Part shown: positions 7,757 through 16,454 of the stretch, one piece after another
Position numbering within the stretch: position 1 is the first letter of the stretch
Layout: every line of letters starts with the position of its first letter
NCBI GenBank assembly: GCA_965222215.1
Contig: OZ244931.1
Coordinates: 3,534,001-3,598,000 of the forward strand
DNA length: 64,000 bases
Direction of reading: 5' to 3'
From: JABJAG01 sp965222215
GTDB lineage: Bacteria > Pseudomonadota > Alphaproteobacteria > UBA6615
Program-made: the position numbers and the translations under genes
The notes under the pieces: generated by a model
Database searches by the model: none
Told to the model about the DNA's origin: nothing
The model's input: only the letters and a program-made list of their open reading frames with translations

Positions 7757-7787
7757 GGAACCTTCCAGAACTGGAAGGTCGTTATAT
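7757..7787 (+). promoter_or_regulatory. CueR-type promoter for the DUF305/glutaredoxin pair
   Basis: ACCTTCCAG-AA-CTGGAAGGT (7760-7779) is a perfect dyad. A weak -35 (GGAACC, 7757-7762) and TTATAT (7782-7787) are 19 bases apart. It reads rightward into the gene at 7820, divergent from the cytochrome promoter 70 bases away. Confidence 0.8.
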
Positions 7788-7819
7788 AGCGCGAGGGGAA
7801 AAAAACGCTAGAGAAAGCC

Positions 7820-8707
7820 ATGTCATACCTTCGATTCTTCGCAATGATCGCGACTTCGACCTTCGTGATGTTCGTGCTCATGTACCTCAATACGTTTCTC
7901 TGGAGTCACGTATTCTTCAGTGAGACTCGCGCGTATATGGCGGTCCTGATGGGGGCAACCATGGCGTTTGTCATGCTGGGGTTTATGCTCTCAATGTACT
8001 CCAGCAAGAAAGCGAACATAGCCATATTCTCTGGTGCGATCCTAGTATTCGGCGCCTCGCTGTGGCTTGTGCGGAGCCAAATCACAGTCGGTGACGAAAG
8101 CTTCATGCGCGCGATGATACCGCACCATTCCATCGCGATCATGACATCGAGTCGCGCGAATCTATCCGACCCCCGCGTGCAAAAGTTGTCTAGCGAGATT
8201 GTCTACGCACAGGACAAGGAAATTGCGGAAATGCGGTATCTAATCGCCGATATCGAACGATCAGGCGACGCTTCGCACACCGGTAACGAAAACCGGGCAC
8301 AGATCGTCACACTCGAGCAAGCGCTGGCCACTGCAGAGATCCCCATTCTGGATCCCGAATTCATTTCGCAGGAAGAAGTCGAGCGCGCTTTCCCGGATGG
8401 CGCTACATGCGCTTTCACATATACCGAAACCAGTCCGCCGGTTTTGGTCGTCGCGCGCCAGGGATCCGCGGCGGTCGCCTTGGTCAAGATCAGCGGCGAC
8501 CTGATTGAGTTGCAGACGGAAGACCGAGACGGTCAACAAGCGGGTCTCGGCTTCGTCTCTGAGGGTATCTCGATGCGCGCATTTTCGGTGGCCGGCGTCC
8601 CTCTCGCCGCAGTCGGATCGGTGGAACAGGTCGAGGCAGACCTCCGTTTCGAACTGGATGCCGGTCTGCAAGCCGGATACCGCGGTTTCTATAACTGCGG
8701 TATCTGA
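7820..8707 (+). CDS. DUF305 membrane protein with C-terminal extension
   Basis: The 295-residue protein has three N-terminal transmembrane segments (residues 5-30, 38-60, 67-85) followed by a DUF305 core with the MIPHHSIAIM motif at 99-108. This His pair is typical of the ferritin-like DUF305 family found in copper and silver resistance clusters. Residues from about 180 on form a separate extracytoplasmic domain (FPDGATCAFTYTETSPPVLVVA…) of unknown role, ending in a conserved-looking YNCGI. The start is supported by GAGAAAG upstream and by the CueR-type promoter just before it. The next gene begins 30 bases after the stop, so the two form an operon. Role in periplasmic copper handling is inferred from the family and promoter. 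Confidence 0.85.
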   Translation: MSYLRFFAMIATSTFVMFVLMYLNTFLWSHVFFSETRAYMAVLMGATMAFVMLGFMLSMYSSKKANIAIFSGAILVFGASLWLVRSQITVGDESFMRAMIPHHSIAIMTSSRANLSDPRVQKLSSEIVYAQDKEIAEMRYLIADIERSGDASHTGNENRAQIVTLEQALATAEIPILDPEFISQEEVERAFPDGATCAFTYTETSPPVLVVARQGSAAVALVKISGDLIELQTEDRDGQQAGLGFVSEGISMRAFSVAGVPLAAVGSVEQVEADLRFELDAGLQAGYRGFYNCGI

Positions 8708-8737
8708 CACACCGATCGCTGAGAAAAGGAGAACTCT

Positions 8738-9502
8738 ATGCCCGATGGTTCGAACACGAAATCGGCTGAACTGTACCGGATGGTGATGCCGGATCATCTA
8801 TGCCCCTACGGATTGAAATCGAAGGACCTGCTTGAGCGCGAGGGATTCGAGGTGGAAGACCACCACCTCACGACCCGTGACGAGACCGATGCGTTCATGG
8901 ACAGGCATGGCGTCGAAACGACCCCGCAGACGTGGATCGGCGGTGAGCGCATCGGGGGCTATGACGATCTGCGTGAGTATTTCGGGAAAGCGGAGTCGGA
9001 CGACGACGAGACCACCTACCGGCCGGTCATCGCCATATTTGCCGTTTCGTTCCTGATGGCGCTCGGCGTGAGTTGGCAGTTGTCCGGTTCGGTCCTCGAC
9101 CTGCGCACGATCGAACTCTTTATCGCGATTGCGATGTGTTTCCTCGCCGTTCAGAAACTCAAGGACGTCGAAAGCTTTTCAACGATGTTCCTGAACTACG
9201 ATCTGCTGGCGCGACGCTGGGTGAGATACGGGTACGTCTATCCCTTCGGTGAGGCCTTGGCCGGCGTGCTGATGGTCGCGGGCGTGCTTGTGTGGGTGTC
9301 GGCGCCCGTCGCTTTGTTTATCGGAACCGTGGGCGCCGTTTCGGTCTTCAAGGCGGTCTACATCGACAAGCGGGAATTGAAATGCGCGTGCGTGGGCGGG
9401 GACAGCAATGTCCCGCTGGGGTTTGTGTCGCTCACGGAAAACGTCATGATGATGACGATGGGCATCTGGATGCCCGCGAAAGCAATTCTGCTGGCCGGAT
9501 AG
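8738..9502 (+). CDS. Glutaredoxin-like domain fused to MauE/DoxX-type membrane domain
   Basis: Residues 11-85 form a glutaredoxin fold with a single active-site cysteine (CPYG, C22) and a TTPQTWIGGERIGG cis-Pro/glutathione loop at 61-74, as in monothiol glutaredoxins. Residues 95-250 are four membrane helices of the MauE/DoxX superfamily, with the Cys pair CAC at 216-218. Such fusions are thought to pass reducing equivalents across the inner membrane to periplasmic thiols, needed for haem c and copper-site assembly. Here that would serve the cytochromes and cupredoxins encoded next door (inference). AGGAG precedes the start. It is co-transcribed with the DUF305 gene from the CueR-type promoter. 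Confidence 0.85.
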   Translation: MPDGSNTKSAELYRMVMPDHLCPYGLKSKDLLEREGFEVEDHHLTTRDETDAFMDRHGVETTPQTWIGGERIGGYDDLREYFGKAESDDDETTYRPVIAIFAVSFLMALGVSWQLSGSVLDLRTIELFIAIAMCFLAVQKLKDVESFSTMFLNYDLLARRWVRYGYVYPFGEALAGVLMVAGVLVWVSAPVALFIGTVGAVSVFKAVYIDKRELKCACVGGDSNVPLGFVSLTENVMMMTMGIWMPAKAILLAG

Positions 9503-9607
9503 TGATCCTCAGAATTGTCCACACGAAAAACGCCATAGTGCATCGCTGCGCAAGATATAGGTTTATTGCGGAGCGGGTCCGCGATCTCGATTGGGCAGTT
9601 CCGGAGT

Positions 9608-10858
9608 TCATATCCGTCGGGTACGGGCAAGATCGATCCGCATCAGCAAAGCAGCTTGCCCGGCGGCGGCCAGCAGGGCGAAGCCGAACACGATCCACAG
9701 ATTTGCGGCCGCTGCGGCCACGCCGCCGAGCAACGGCAGAACGAAGGCGGGCGCGGTCAGCGCGTTGAAATAACCGCTGTAGGCGGGCCGCCGATCGTCT
9801 GGCGATATTTCCATCAGCAATCCAACCACGGCAATGGTCAATCCATTGGCGAGCGCGCCGAGCACGAAAAAGACGGCCAGCAAGACCACCAGCATTGTCG
9901 GAGGCGAGGGAGGAACGAGGAAAAGCGCGAGTAGGACCAGTGGTGGCACGACACGAAGCACAGCGATCCCCCGCATCAGGTTGAGCTTGCCGAGCCTGTC
10001 GCCCCACCAGCCCCAGAGCGGATTGGCGGTTAGGGCGCCGGCCGTCTGGGCACCGAGCAGCAAGGCAACGTTCTCCAACCCGATGCCGAATTCCTCCGCG
10101 GCCACCACGAAGAAAGGCGCCGCAACCAGAACTGCGCCGCCGCACCACTGCGCAAAAACGAAACGGCGGAAGACGCTGTCCTCGCGAAAGGTGACAAGTC
10201 CTTCGCGGAGATAGGTGGCAAAATCTGGGTCGGCTCTTGGCGGCACCGTGCGCTTGGGCTCGCCCATCGCGGAGAAGACGACCGAGGAAAGCAGCATCAG
10301 AAGCGCCGCGATTGCCAGGATCGCCGCATAGGAGAGCGGGAAATCGAGCGTGCGGACCAGCCTGTCCGCCAAGGCGGCGACGGCCAGCGCCACGAGACCG
10401 CCCGCGAAGAAGCGCAGCGCGAGCAGGCGACTGCGATGTCGCGATTCGACGGCCCGGGCGACAATATCGTTGTAGGGAACGCCGACGATTCCGCTGAGGC
10501 ATGCGTAGACCGCCCACAGCCCGAGCGTCGCGGCGCCGAGCGCACCATGGCTCGAGCCAGCCTCTGCCCCCAACCACAGCAAGACCGCGAGCATTGCGAT
10601 CGCAGTTGTTCGTCCAAATGCGCCGAGGTTATAAAACGGCATCGACGATCCGCCGCGGCCTGCGAGGTAACCGACGACAAGCTGTGGCAGCAACCATCCC
10701 AGACGCAGGATCGTCGGCACGGCGCCCACCGCGATCATGCTGCCCGTCAGCTGGAATACCAGCGCCGACATCACGGTCGCGCTGTCCACCGCTGACGACC
10801 CGGCCTGGAATGTGGCACCCGCGCCCGCGACATGCCAGAACCGGCGACGCGGGGTCAT
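9608..10858 (-). CDS. MFS transporter
   Basis: This 416-residue protein has about twelve hydrophobic segments and the major facilitator pattern, including a TM2-TM3-like LAGRGGSSMPFYNLGAFGR loop and a second-half WGDRLGKLNLMRG loop, which is the A-motif equivalent. The substrate is not evident from sequence. The start is placed at the ATG that overlaps the stop of the upstream CcdA-like gene (ATGA). The frame stays open for a further 139 codons upstream, but that part is the antisense-free shadow of the neighbouring gene and encodes no hydrophobic segment. Co-translation with a CcdA-like thiol transporter inside a copper module suggests export or import of a metal or thiol-linked compound, which is only an inference. 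Confidence 0.82.
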   Translation of the reverse strand: MTPRRRFWHVAGAGATFQAGSSAVDSATVMSALVFQLTGSMIAVGAVPTILRLGWLLPQLVVGYLAGRGGSSMPFYNLGAFGRTTAIAMLAVLLWLGAEAGSSHGALGAATLGLWAVYACLSGIVGVPYNDIVARAVESRHRSRLLALRFFAGGLVALAVAALADRLVRTLDFPLSYAAILAIAALLMLLSSVVFSAMGEPKRTVPPRADPDFATYLREGLVTFREDSVFRRFVFAQWCGGAVLVAAPFFVVAAEEFGIGLENVALLLGAQTAGALTANPLWGWWGDRLGKLNLMRGIAVLRVVPPLVLLALFLVPPSPPTMLVVLLAVFFVLGALANGLTIAVVGLLMEISPDDRRPAYSGYFNALTAPAFVLPLLGGVAAAAANLWIVFGFALLAAAGQAALLMRIDLARTRRI

Positions 10859-11511
10859 ATTCCGCTCCAGTCCGCAGGATCGACAAAAAGGCCGAACCAG
10901 ATCGACCAGAGGCCGAGCGCGACGAACACCCAGCCCAGAATGCGGCGGCGCAGACGAAGCCGGTCGTATATGCGGGCAAGATGGGGTAACACGGCGAAGG
11001 GCACCAGCGGGAGGGAAAGCGCGAGCGCAAAAACCGCCATCATCAGGAAACCCGATGCCGGCGACCCGGTTGCCGTTGCCACGCCCATAAGAGCGAATAA
11101 AATAGGGGCGGCGCACGCGGGTATGTTGAGCCCGAACGCGAAGCCCTGGAGCAACGGGCTCGAAGCGGCCTTCCAGCGCTGTGGCGCGAAGCGGACTCCC
11201 TTCTGCATAGCAGCGCCCCGGCCGGCAAGGAACATACAACCCAGTGCGAGATAGACCGCGCCGAAGACGAGCCACGCGCCCGTCTGCGCATTGATCATTC
11301 TTTGCCCGACAAAAACGACTCCACCCCCGAATCCGCCCATCACCACGAGCCGCGCCGTCGCGAAGGTTGCAAGTCTACCGACGCGCGCCTTCATGGGACG
11401 GTCCGTCTGACCGCCGATAAAGAGCATGTGCGTGCCGACGGTACAGGGCTCGACAAATCCGAGCAGGCCGAGGCCGAACGCGAGCAGGAGGGTTTGTGCT
11501 GTGATGTCCAA
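10855..11511 (-). CDS. CcdA/DsbD-type transmembrane thiol-disulfide transporter
   Basis: The 218-residue protein has six membrane helices and two cysteines placed as in the CcdA family: GFVEPCTVG at about 18-26 and LNIPACAAPILFALMG at about 127-142. CcdA moves electrons from cytoplasmic thioredoxin to periplasmic dithiols for cytochrome c maturation and other reductive repair. It is the first gene of a two-gene minus-strand operon with the MFS transporter. The c-type cytochromes and copper proteins in the surrounding island are the likely clients. The second cysteine context (PACAAP) matches the metal-island CcdA subgroup more than the housekeeping form. I see no CueR-type site upstream of it. 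Confidence 0.85.
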   Translation of the reverse strand: MDITAQTLLLAFGLGLLGFVEPCTVGTHMLFIGGQTDRPMKARVGRLATFATARLVVMGGFGGGVVFVGQRMINAQTGAWLVFGAVYLALGCMFLAGRGAAMQKGVRFAPQRWKAASSPLLQGFAFGLNIPACAAPILFALMGVATATGSPASGFLMMAVFALALSLPLVPFAVLPHLARIYDRLRLRRRILGWVFVALGLWSIWFGLFVDPADWSGI

Positions 11512-11801
11512 GCTGTGCTTCGATTTAGGTTTCCAAACGGTCTTGATAAACCCTCCAGTCGGCGGAGGCTCAAGCGGTTTGATTGGCGCGTCCGTTGTCG
11601 TCGCGATCGGGTCGACCTTTCACTTCAGAAGACATAGGCCGATACTCCAAAAACTTAATATCCTACAGGGTTACCGCGAACGATCAGGATGATCGGAACG
11701 TGCTGGCCTGTTACATCACTATCCGCAGAGCACGAAAGCACGAGTTCTCGTGTCCTCGAGCGATTCGCTCCGGCTGATTTCAACGTTGGACTATTTTGGG
11801 C

Positions 11802-11832
11802 TTGACCTTCCAGCGCGGGAATCTCATTTACT
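11802..11832 (+). promoter_or_regulatory. CueR-type promoter of the cupredoxin/CopAB unit
   Basis: TTGACC (11802-11807) and TTTACT (11827-11832) are 19 bases apart, with the dyad ACCTTCC-N6-GGAATCT in the spacer. It lies 29 bases before the start at 11861. No other gene lies between 11511 and 11861, and the rest of that 349-base gap shows nothing else I can support. Confidence 0.78.
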
Positions 11833-11860
11833 CGGAAATGTCCGTGTTTAAGTGAGTTCC

Positions 11861-12208
11861 ATGAAGAACTGGCGTTTACATTCGAAGGTGATCAACCTGA
11901 TTGCTGCTCTGGCGATGGCCGTCACCGCCATTATGCCTGCTGCAGACGCCGAGGCGCATCATCAGGCCAGTTCTGCTGTCGCGGTTTTGGCCGTGCAAGG
12001 TCACGCCTCGGAAGAATGCCCCACGGATGCGCAATCGCACCACGACTCTGCCGACATGCATTGTTCAGCAAGCAGTATCTCCTTCGGGGTGGATTCCGTC
12101 GCGTTCAGCCCCGCGCACCGGATCGGCGAGAAGCTGGCCATGCCGGCTGCCCGGACTCTGGAACCAATTTTCCCGGACCTTTTAAAGCGCCCGCCTCGAA
12201 GCATTTAG
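11861..12208 (+). CDS. DUF2946-like secreted His/Cys protein
   Basis: This 115-residue protein has a Sec signal peptide (about residues 1-30, cut near DAEA), then a short mature region with HH, a central C-PTDAQSHHDSADMH-C stretch and a PPRSI end. It matches the general pattern of the small DUF2946-like proteins often found first in copper operons: signal peptide, His/Cys/Met ligands, C-terminal conserved tail. It resembles the gene at 22386 in overall layout, including the final PP(R)S. The ATG at 11861 is preferred over a GTG nine bases upstream. It is the first gene after a CueR-type promoter, so copper induction is expected. Function is unknown; periplasmic copper binding is inferred. Confidence 0.65.
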   Translation: MKNWRLHSKVINLIAALAMAVTAIMPAADAEAHHQASSAVAVLAVQGHASEECPTDAQSHHDSADMHCSASSISFGVDSVAFSPAHRIGEKLAMPAARTLEPIFPDLLKRPPRSI

Positions 12209-12387
12209 CTCCCCGGGCAGCGGCGCGTTCATTCCCGCCTGACCCCTTTCAAATCGACTTGAACCGATGGCCCGTGCGCCATCAGGAACGCGCCTCAATG
12301 CGCGAAAAGCCTCCATCGGTGTGTCCAGTTTCAGCGGCAAACCGACCGGATTGTGCACACAAATCAACACATGAAAGCAACCAGGTC

Positions 12388-12948
12388 ATGACTCAAAAAT
12401 CGATCTACAAGAGCGTTACAACAACCCTTTTGGCAATGGCGATTTCGTCGTTAGCGCTGGGAAGCGCATATGCTTCGCCCGCCCATTCAGAGGGGGCCGG
12501 CTCTTCCATCGGTGAACCCGGGAAAGCCGAAAACGCAACACGCACTATTGAGATCGTGATGCGTGACAACTTGTTCGAGCCCGAGCGGATTACAGTCTCC
12601 GAAGGAGAGACGGTGCGTTTTACGATTTTGAACCAAGGCGAACTTGTTCACGAATTCAATATCGGAACGGCCGCCATGCACGCTGAGCACCAAAAAGAGA
12701 TGGTGACGATGATGGAGCACGGGGTCTTGGAACCCGACAAGATCAACCACGAGAAAATGATGATGGATATGGGAGGCGGCAAAACAATGAACCACTCCGA
12801 CCCCAACAGTGTTCTCCTCGAACCGGGAAAGTCGGCTGAGGTCATTTGGACGTTCACCGAGGACGCCAATCTCGAGTTTGCCTGCAATGTTCCCGGTCAC
12901 TACCAGTCGGGAATGATGGGCGAAATTGAATTACGCCACGGATCATAA
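12388..12948 (+). CDS. Periplasmic cupredoxin-domain protein (CopI-like)
   Basis: The 186-residue protein has a signal peptide (to about residue 30, YASPA) and a cupredoxin fold. Copper ligands are visible as His in LVHEFNIG, and Cys, His and Met in ACNVPGHYQSGMMGE. A Met/His-rich insert of about 50 residues between the first His and the rest (AMHAEHQKEMVTMMEHG…MMMDMGGGKTMNH) is typical of the CopI/copper-tolerance type. It is thought to bind or oxidise Cu(I) in the periplasm. The start ATG at 12388 has only a weak AGG upstream. The frame is open further 5' but without a signal peptide. It is followed 73 bases later by copA. Confidence 0.85.
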   Translation: MTQKSIYKSVTTTLLAMAISSLALGSAYASPAHSEGAGSSIGEPGKAENATRTIEIVMRDNLFEPERITVSEGETVRFTILNQGELVHEFNIGTAAMHAEHQKEMVTMMEHGVLEPDKINHEKMMMDMGGGKTMNHSDPNSVLLEPGKSAEVIWTFTEDANLEFACNVPGHYQSGMMGEIELRHGS

Positions 12949-13021
12949 ATCCCCTCCAAGATTATCTGACGCAAACGGAGGAATGCGGCCGCGCAATGCG
13001 TCGTCGCGTTCCTCCCTTCAC

Positions 13022-14722
13022 ATGGAAAAGAATATGTCTCGTATGAAACTTGCGATTCTCGGTGCATTGGTCGCCGGGTCAATCACTGTCGGTATGTCCG
13101 GGTACTCAAGAGCGGACACCTACGACCTTTCGATCGGCGCCACATCAATCGACGTGACCGGCTCCCCCCGTCCTGCCCTCGCAATTAATGGCACCGTGCC
13201 GGGTCCTGTCTTGCGTTTCCAAGAAGGTGAGAGCCTTAACATCAACGTCACAAACACTCTCAACGAGGATACGTCCATCCACTGGCACGGTCTGATCCTG
13301 CCACCAGACCAGGACGGGGTTCCGGGAATCAGCTTCGAAGGAATCAAGCCGGGCACCACACACATCTACCGCTTTCCGGCACAGCAGGCCGGAACTTACT
13401 GGTACCACAGCCACTCCGGCCTCCAGGAACAGGCCGGCGTGTACGGTGCCATCGTGATCGAGCCTAACTCGCGCGAACCTTTCCGGTTCGACCGGGACTA
13501 TGTCGTCGTGCTCTCGGATTTTCACGATCACGCGCCGGAACGCATCCGCCGAAACCTGAAAGCGAAGGCCGACTATTACAACTTCAGCCAGCGCACGGTT
13601 GCGGACTTCTTTGCTGATGCAGGCGAGAACGGTCTCGAAGCGACGATCGAGGATCGGACGATGTGGGGCGAAATGAGGATGATGCCCAGCGATATCGCGG
13701 ATGTCTCCGGTTACACCTTCCTCGTGAACGGCAAAAATCCGGAGCAAAACTGGACGGGTATCTTCTCGCCGGGCGAGCGGGTGCGCCTGCGCTTCGTCAA
13801 TGCGTCGGCGATGAGCTATTTCGATGTGCGGATCCCCGGTTTGAAAATGACGGTCGTACAAGCCGACGGCAACAATGTGCAGCCAGTCACGGTAGACGAG
13901 TTCCGTATTGCCGTTGCTGAAACCTACGACGTGATCGTCCGACCGGACACGGATTCGGCATATACGGTCTTCGCGGAATCGATGGCGCGGACGGGGTTCG
14001 CGCGTGCGACCCTTGCTCCTCGCGAAGGAATGGAAGCCTCAGTTCCGGAGCTGCGGGACCGGCCGCTACTGACCATGGCCGATATGTCCATGGGACACGG
14101 TGATATGTCCGGTATGGACCATTCGACCATGGCGGATTCCGGATCATCGTCCGATGGCACGATGAACCATTCCAATATGCAGGGCATGGATCATTCGACG
14201 ATGTCGTCCGACGGAGCCGATCCTTTCTATATGCCCGGCAGCGGGCTCACACCCCAGGCGGCCGAATCCGACGGGCGCTTTCTATCCTATGCGGATCTCA
14301 AGGCTCAAAAACCGCTCTTTAAAGAGAGGCCGGCAACGCGAGAGATCGAAGTGCGCCTGACCGGCAACATGGAGCGCTATATCTGGTCAATTGACGGAGT
14401 GAAGTACTCAGACGCCGAACCTATCCGACTCCAATACGGAGAGCGGGTGCGTTTCAAATTCGTCAATGAAACGATGATGTCCCACCCCATGCATCTGCAC
14501 GGCATGTGGACCATTCTCGATAATGGATCCGGCAAATGGAACCCGGTCAAACACACAGTGAATGTTGCGCCAGGCATGACCGTATATACGGAAACCGAAG
14601 TCGATGCGCCGGGGTCCTGGGCATTCCACTGTCACCTCATTTACCACATGGCTTCTGGGATGTTTCGTGAGGTCATCGTCGAAGGTGGTCCAGAGACCGC
14701 CGCTGCCCAGGTGGAGGGTTGA
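13022..14722 (+). CDS. copA: Copper-resistance multicopper oxidase CopA
   Basis: This is a periplasmic Cu(I)-oxidising multicopper oxidase of about 566 residues. The four copper-ligand regions are present: HWHG (about 87), YHSHSG (about 128), HPMHLHG (about 487) and HCHLIYHMASGM (about 535), the last with the type 1 Cys and axial Met. A Met/His-rich loop (about 352-395, MSMGHGDMSGMDHSTM and repeats) is the copper-binding insert of the CopA/PcoA family. The N-terminus is a Sec-type signal (MKLAILGALVAGSITVGM) without twin arginines, unusual because most PcoA/CopA proteins use Tat. Starts at 13022 and 13034 are both plausible. CopB follows with a three-base gap, forming the classic copAB pair. 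Confidence 0.92.
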   Translation: MEKNMSRMKLAILGALVAGSITVGMSGYSRADTYDLSIGATSIDVTGSPRPALAINGTVPGPVLRFQEGESLNINVTNTLNEDTSIHWHGLILPPDQDGVPGISFEGIKPGTTHIYRFPAQQAGTYWYHSHSGLQEQAGVYGAIVIEPNSREPFRFDRDYVVVLSDFHDHAPERIRRNLKAKADYYNFSQRTVADFFADAGENGLEATIEDRTMWGEMRMMPSDIADVSGYTFLVNGKNPEQNWTGIFSPGERVRLRFVNASAMSYFDVRIPGLKMTVVQADGNNVQPVTVDEFRIAVAETYDVIVRPDTDSAYTVFAESMARTGFARATLAPREGMEASVPELRDRPLLTMADMSMGHGDMSGMDHSTMADSGSSSDGTMNHSNMQGMDHSTMSSDGADPFYMPGSGLTPQAAESDGRFLSYADLKAQKPLFKERPATREIEVRLTGNMERYIWSIDGVKYSDAEPIRLQYGERVRFKFVNETMMSHPMHLHGMWTILDNGSGKWNPVKHTVNVAPGMTVYTETEVDAPGSWAFHCHLIYHMASGMFREVIVEGGPETAAAQVEG

Positions 14723-14725
14723 TTG

Positions 14726-15469
14726 ATGAAAAGCAAGTTGCTTCGCCCGATCGCCTGGGGACGCCTTCTCGTCGCAGCCGGATTGTTGAATGCCGCGATC
14801 GTTTCGTCACCCGTTCATGCGGATGTCATGGATGATGATCTCTTCACAATTTTCCTGATCGATCAGCTCGAATATCGATTCCAGGATGGAAGCGATCTCC
14901 TCGTATGGGAGGGGCAGGCCCGGATCGGAAACGACGATCATTCCGTCGCATTCAAGAGCGAGGGGGAATACGAACGGGACGATCGGGAGTTCGAAACCGC
15001 AGAGTTCCAACTTTTGTATCTCACTCCCGTGAGCGATTTCTTCGATCTGCAGGCGGGCGTCCGATACGACATCAAACCGAAGCCCGATCGCACCTACGGC
15101 GTCGTCGGCTTGAACGGACTGGCGCCACAGTGGTTCGAAACCGACGCCAGTCTCTTCTTTAGCGAACGCGGTGACGCTTCAGTACGCCTTGAGGCGGAAT
15201 ATGACCTTCTTCTAACGCAGCGGCTCATCCTGCAGCCGTCTGGGGAGGTCAACATCGCGTTCTCACAGGACGAACCAACAGACATCGGCAAAGGTCTGTC
15301 CTCAACCGAGCTCGGATTGAGGTTGCGATACGAGATCGAACGTGAGTTTGCACCATACGTCGGTGTCAACTGGGAACGAATGTACGGAGAAACGGCCGAC
15401 TTCTCACGAGACGGAGGAGAGGACACCGACACGTTCTCACTGGTCCTCGGAACCAGAATGTTTTTCTGA
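14726..15469 (+). CDS. copB: Copper-resistance outer-membrane protein CopB
   Basis: This 247-residue protein has a signal peptide (cleavage near VHADVM) and a beta-rich body with alternating hydrophobic strands and the family's YDIKPKPDRTY and RLRYEIEREFAPYVGVNWERMYG blocks. It ends in Phe (RMFF), as outer-membrane barrels do. CopB lies in the outer membrane and works with CopA. The usual Met/His-rich N-terminal copper-binding repeat of pseudomonad CopB is missing here, so the Met-rich part of CopA and the cupredoxin may do that job. The ATG is three bases after the copA stop, with the TGATTGATG junction suggesting translational coupling. Confidence 0.9.
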   Translation: MKSKLLRPIAWGRLLVAAGLLNAAIVSSPVHADVMDDDLFTIFLIDQLEYRFQDGSDLLVWEGQARIGNDDHSVAFKSEGEYERDDREFETAEFQLLYLTPVSDFFDLQAGVRYDIKPKPDRTYGVVGLNGLAPQWFETDASLFFSERGDASVRLEAEYDLLLTQRLILQPSGEVNIAFSQDEPTDIGKGLSSTELGLRLRYEIEREFAPYVGVNWERMYGETADFSRDGGEDTDTFSLVLGTRMFF

Positions 15470-15486
15470 CGGCTATCACGAAAAAC

Positions 15487-15515
15487 GTGAAGGGGCGCAC
15501 TCAGCGCCCTTTCAC
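15487..15515. terminator. Hairpin between copB and the pseudoazurin gene
   Basis: GTGAAGGGGCGC pairs with GCGCCCTTTCAC around a five-base loop. Read rightward no T run follows, so it may attenuate or protect the copAB transcript rather than end it cleanly. Read leftward a TTTTT follows. Confidence 0.45.
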
Positions 15516-15561
15516 CAAAATATCTCTCACAGCAATTGATAACAGGGCGAGCTAACAAAAA

Positions 15562-16005
15562 ATGAAGAATCTGACAGCGACAATTCTGACCCTTTTCTCT
15601 GTACTTTTCGTCACCGCGGCAGTCGCACAATCCGGCAGCGCAACAATCGAGATGCTGAACAAACTGGAGCGTGAGAGATTTGTTTACTCACCCGCCATCG
15701 TGCATATCGCGCCAGGTGAAACCGTCGATTTCATAGCTACTGACAAAGGACATAATGCGGTTTCGATCTCGGGCATGCTTCCCGAAGGCGCAACACCCAT
15801 AACCATTCCATTCAATAAAAATGCGTCGATCAAATTCGAGAAAAGTGGAATCTACGGGCTCAAGTGTACACCTCATATCGGCCTCGGAATGGCAACGCTA
15901 ATCATCGTCGGCACGCCTGACAATCTGAATGATGTGCGGATCGCAACAGGTAAGCTGCCTGCAAAGGCGCGCGAAAGGGTACTGTCGTTGCTGGAGCAGA
16001 TATGA
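15562..16005 (+). CDS. Pseudoazurin
   Basis: This 147-residue type 1 blue copper protein has a signal peptide (cleavage after VAQ at about 23) and the four ligands in canonical spacing: H64 (KGHNAVS), C102 and H105 (KCTPH), and M110 (GLGM). Pseudoazurins carry electrons in the periplasm, usually to nitrite or nitrous-oxide reductase or from methylamine dehydrogenase. None of these is encoded here. In this context a partner among the cytochromes c or the multicopper oxidases is more likely (inference). The last bases overlap the start of the next gene (ATGA), so the two are co-translated. Confidence 0.93.
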   Translation: MKNLTATILTLFSVLFVTAAVAQSGSATIEMLNKLERERFVYSPAIVHIAPGETVDFIATDKGHNAVSISGMLPEGATPITIPFNKNASIKFEKSGIYGLKCTPHIGLGMATLIIVGTPDNLNDVRIATGKLPAKARERVLSLLEQI

Positions 16006-16454
16006 TGCGTCCCGTACGACGAAAGATAACATTGCCGGTCGCATTCTGGATGGCATTTTTGACCACCGGCTTGGGGGCCAATGCTGATAGTTGGCCGACA
16101 TCCGCCGGATCCATTCGAATTTCGGATGCCTTCGCAACCGAAGCGGAAGCTGGCAGTTGTACAGACATCAGAATTCTTATCGAAAACGAGAGTGGCGAAA
16201 CGCTTCAGCTATTGGGGATCGAGACTGAAATTGGGAAAACGTCGCGGGCAAAAGCACGAGTAGGAGACAAGAAGTCAGCTATACTGGAATCGATTCCAAT
16301 TCCAGCCGATGAAGCCGTCAGCACGTTAACTTCCCACCTGTCGTTTCCGGTGTGCGATTTGTTGAAAACACTTTCTGAGGGCCAATCTTTTCCAGCAATT
16401 CTCATTTTTTCTTCTGGCCGAATGGCGACATACGTACATGTTCAAAAAAAATGA
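16002..16454 (+). CDS. Secreted protein, possibly degenerate PCu(A)C-type copper chaperone
   Basis: The 150-residue product has a signal peptide (to about residue 28, GANA), then a beta-sandwich-like region beginning GSIRISDAFATEAEAGSCTDIRILIENES. That opening resembles the PCu(A)C/DUF461 copper chaperone family (a short phrase 'I.I..A......G......I.IEN.SGE'). The family's copper-binding His and Met (H(M)X10MX21HXM) are not there; one Cys sits near residue 53 and another near 117. It may be a paralogue that lost copper binding, or use a different site. It overlaps the pseudoazurin gene by four bases, which links it to that protein's maturation (inference). Confidence 0.5.
   Translation: MMRPVRRKITLPVAFWMAFLTTGLGANADSWPTSAGSIRISDAFATEAEAGSCTDIRILIENESGETLQLLGIETEIGKTSRAKARVGDKKSAILESIPIPADEAVSTLTSHLSFPVCDLLKTLSEGQSFPAILIFSSGRMATYVHVQKK

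Noticed and set aside
9444..10577. Minus-strand frame of 377 codons inside the MFS gene region
   Set aside because: Different frame on the same strand, Arg-rich, no membrane helices; the MFS frame has about twelve.
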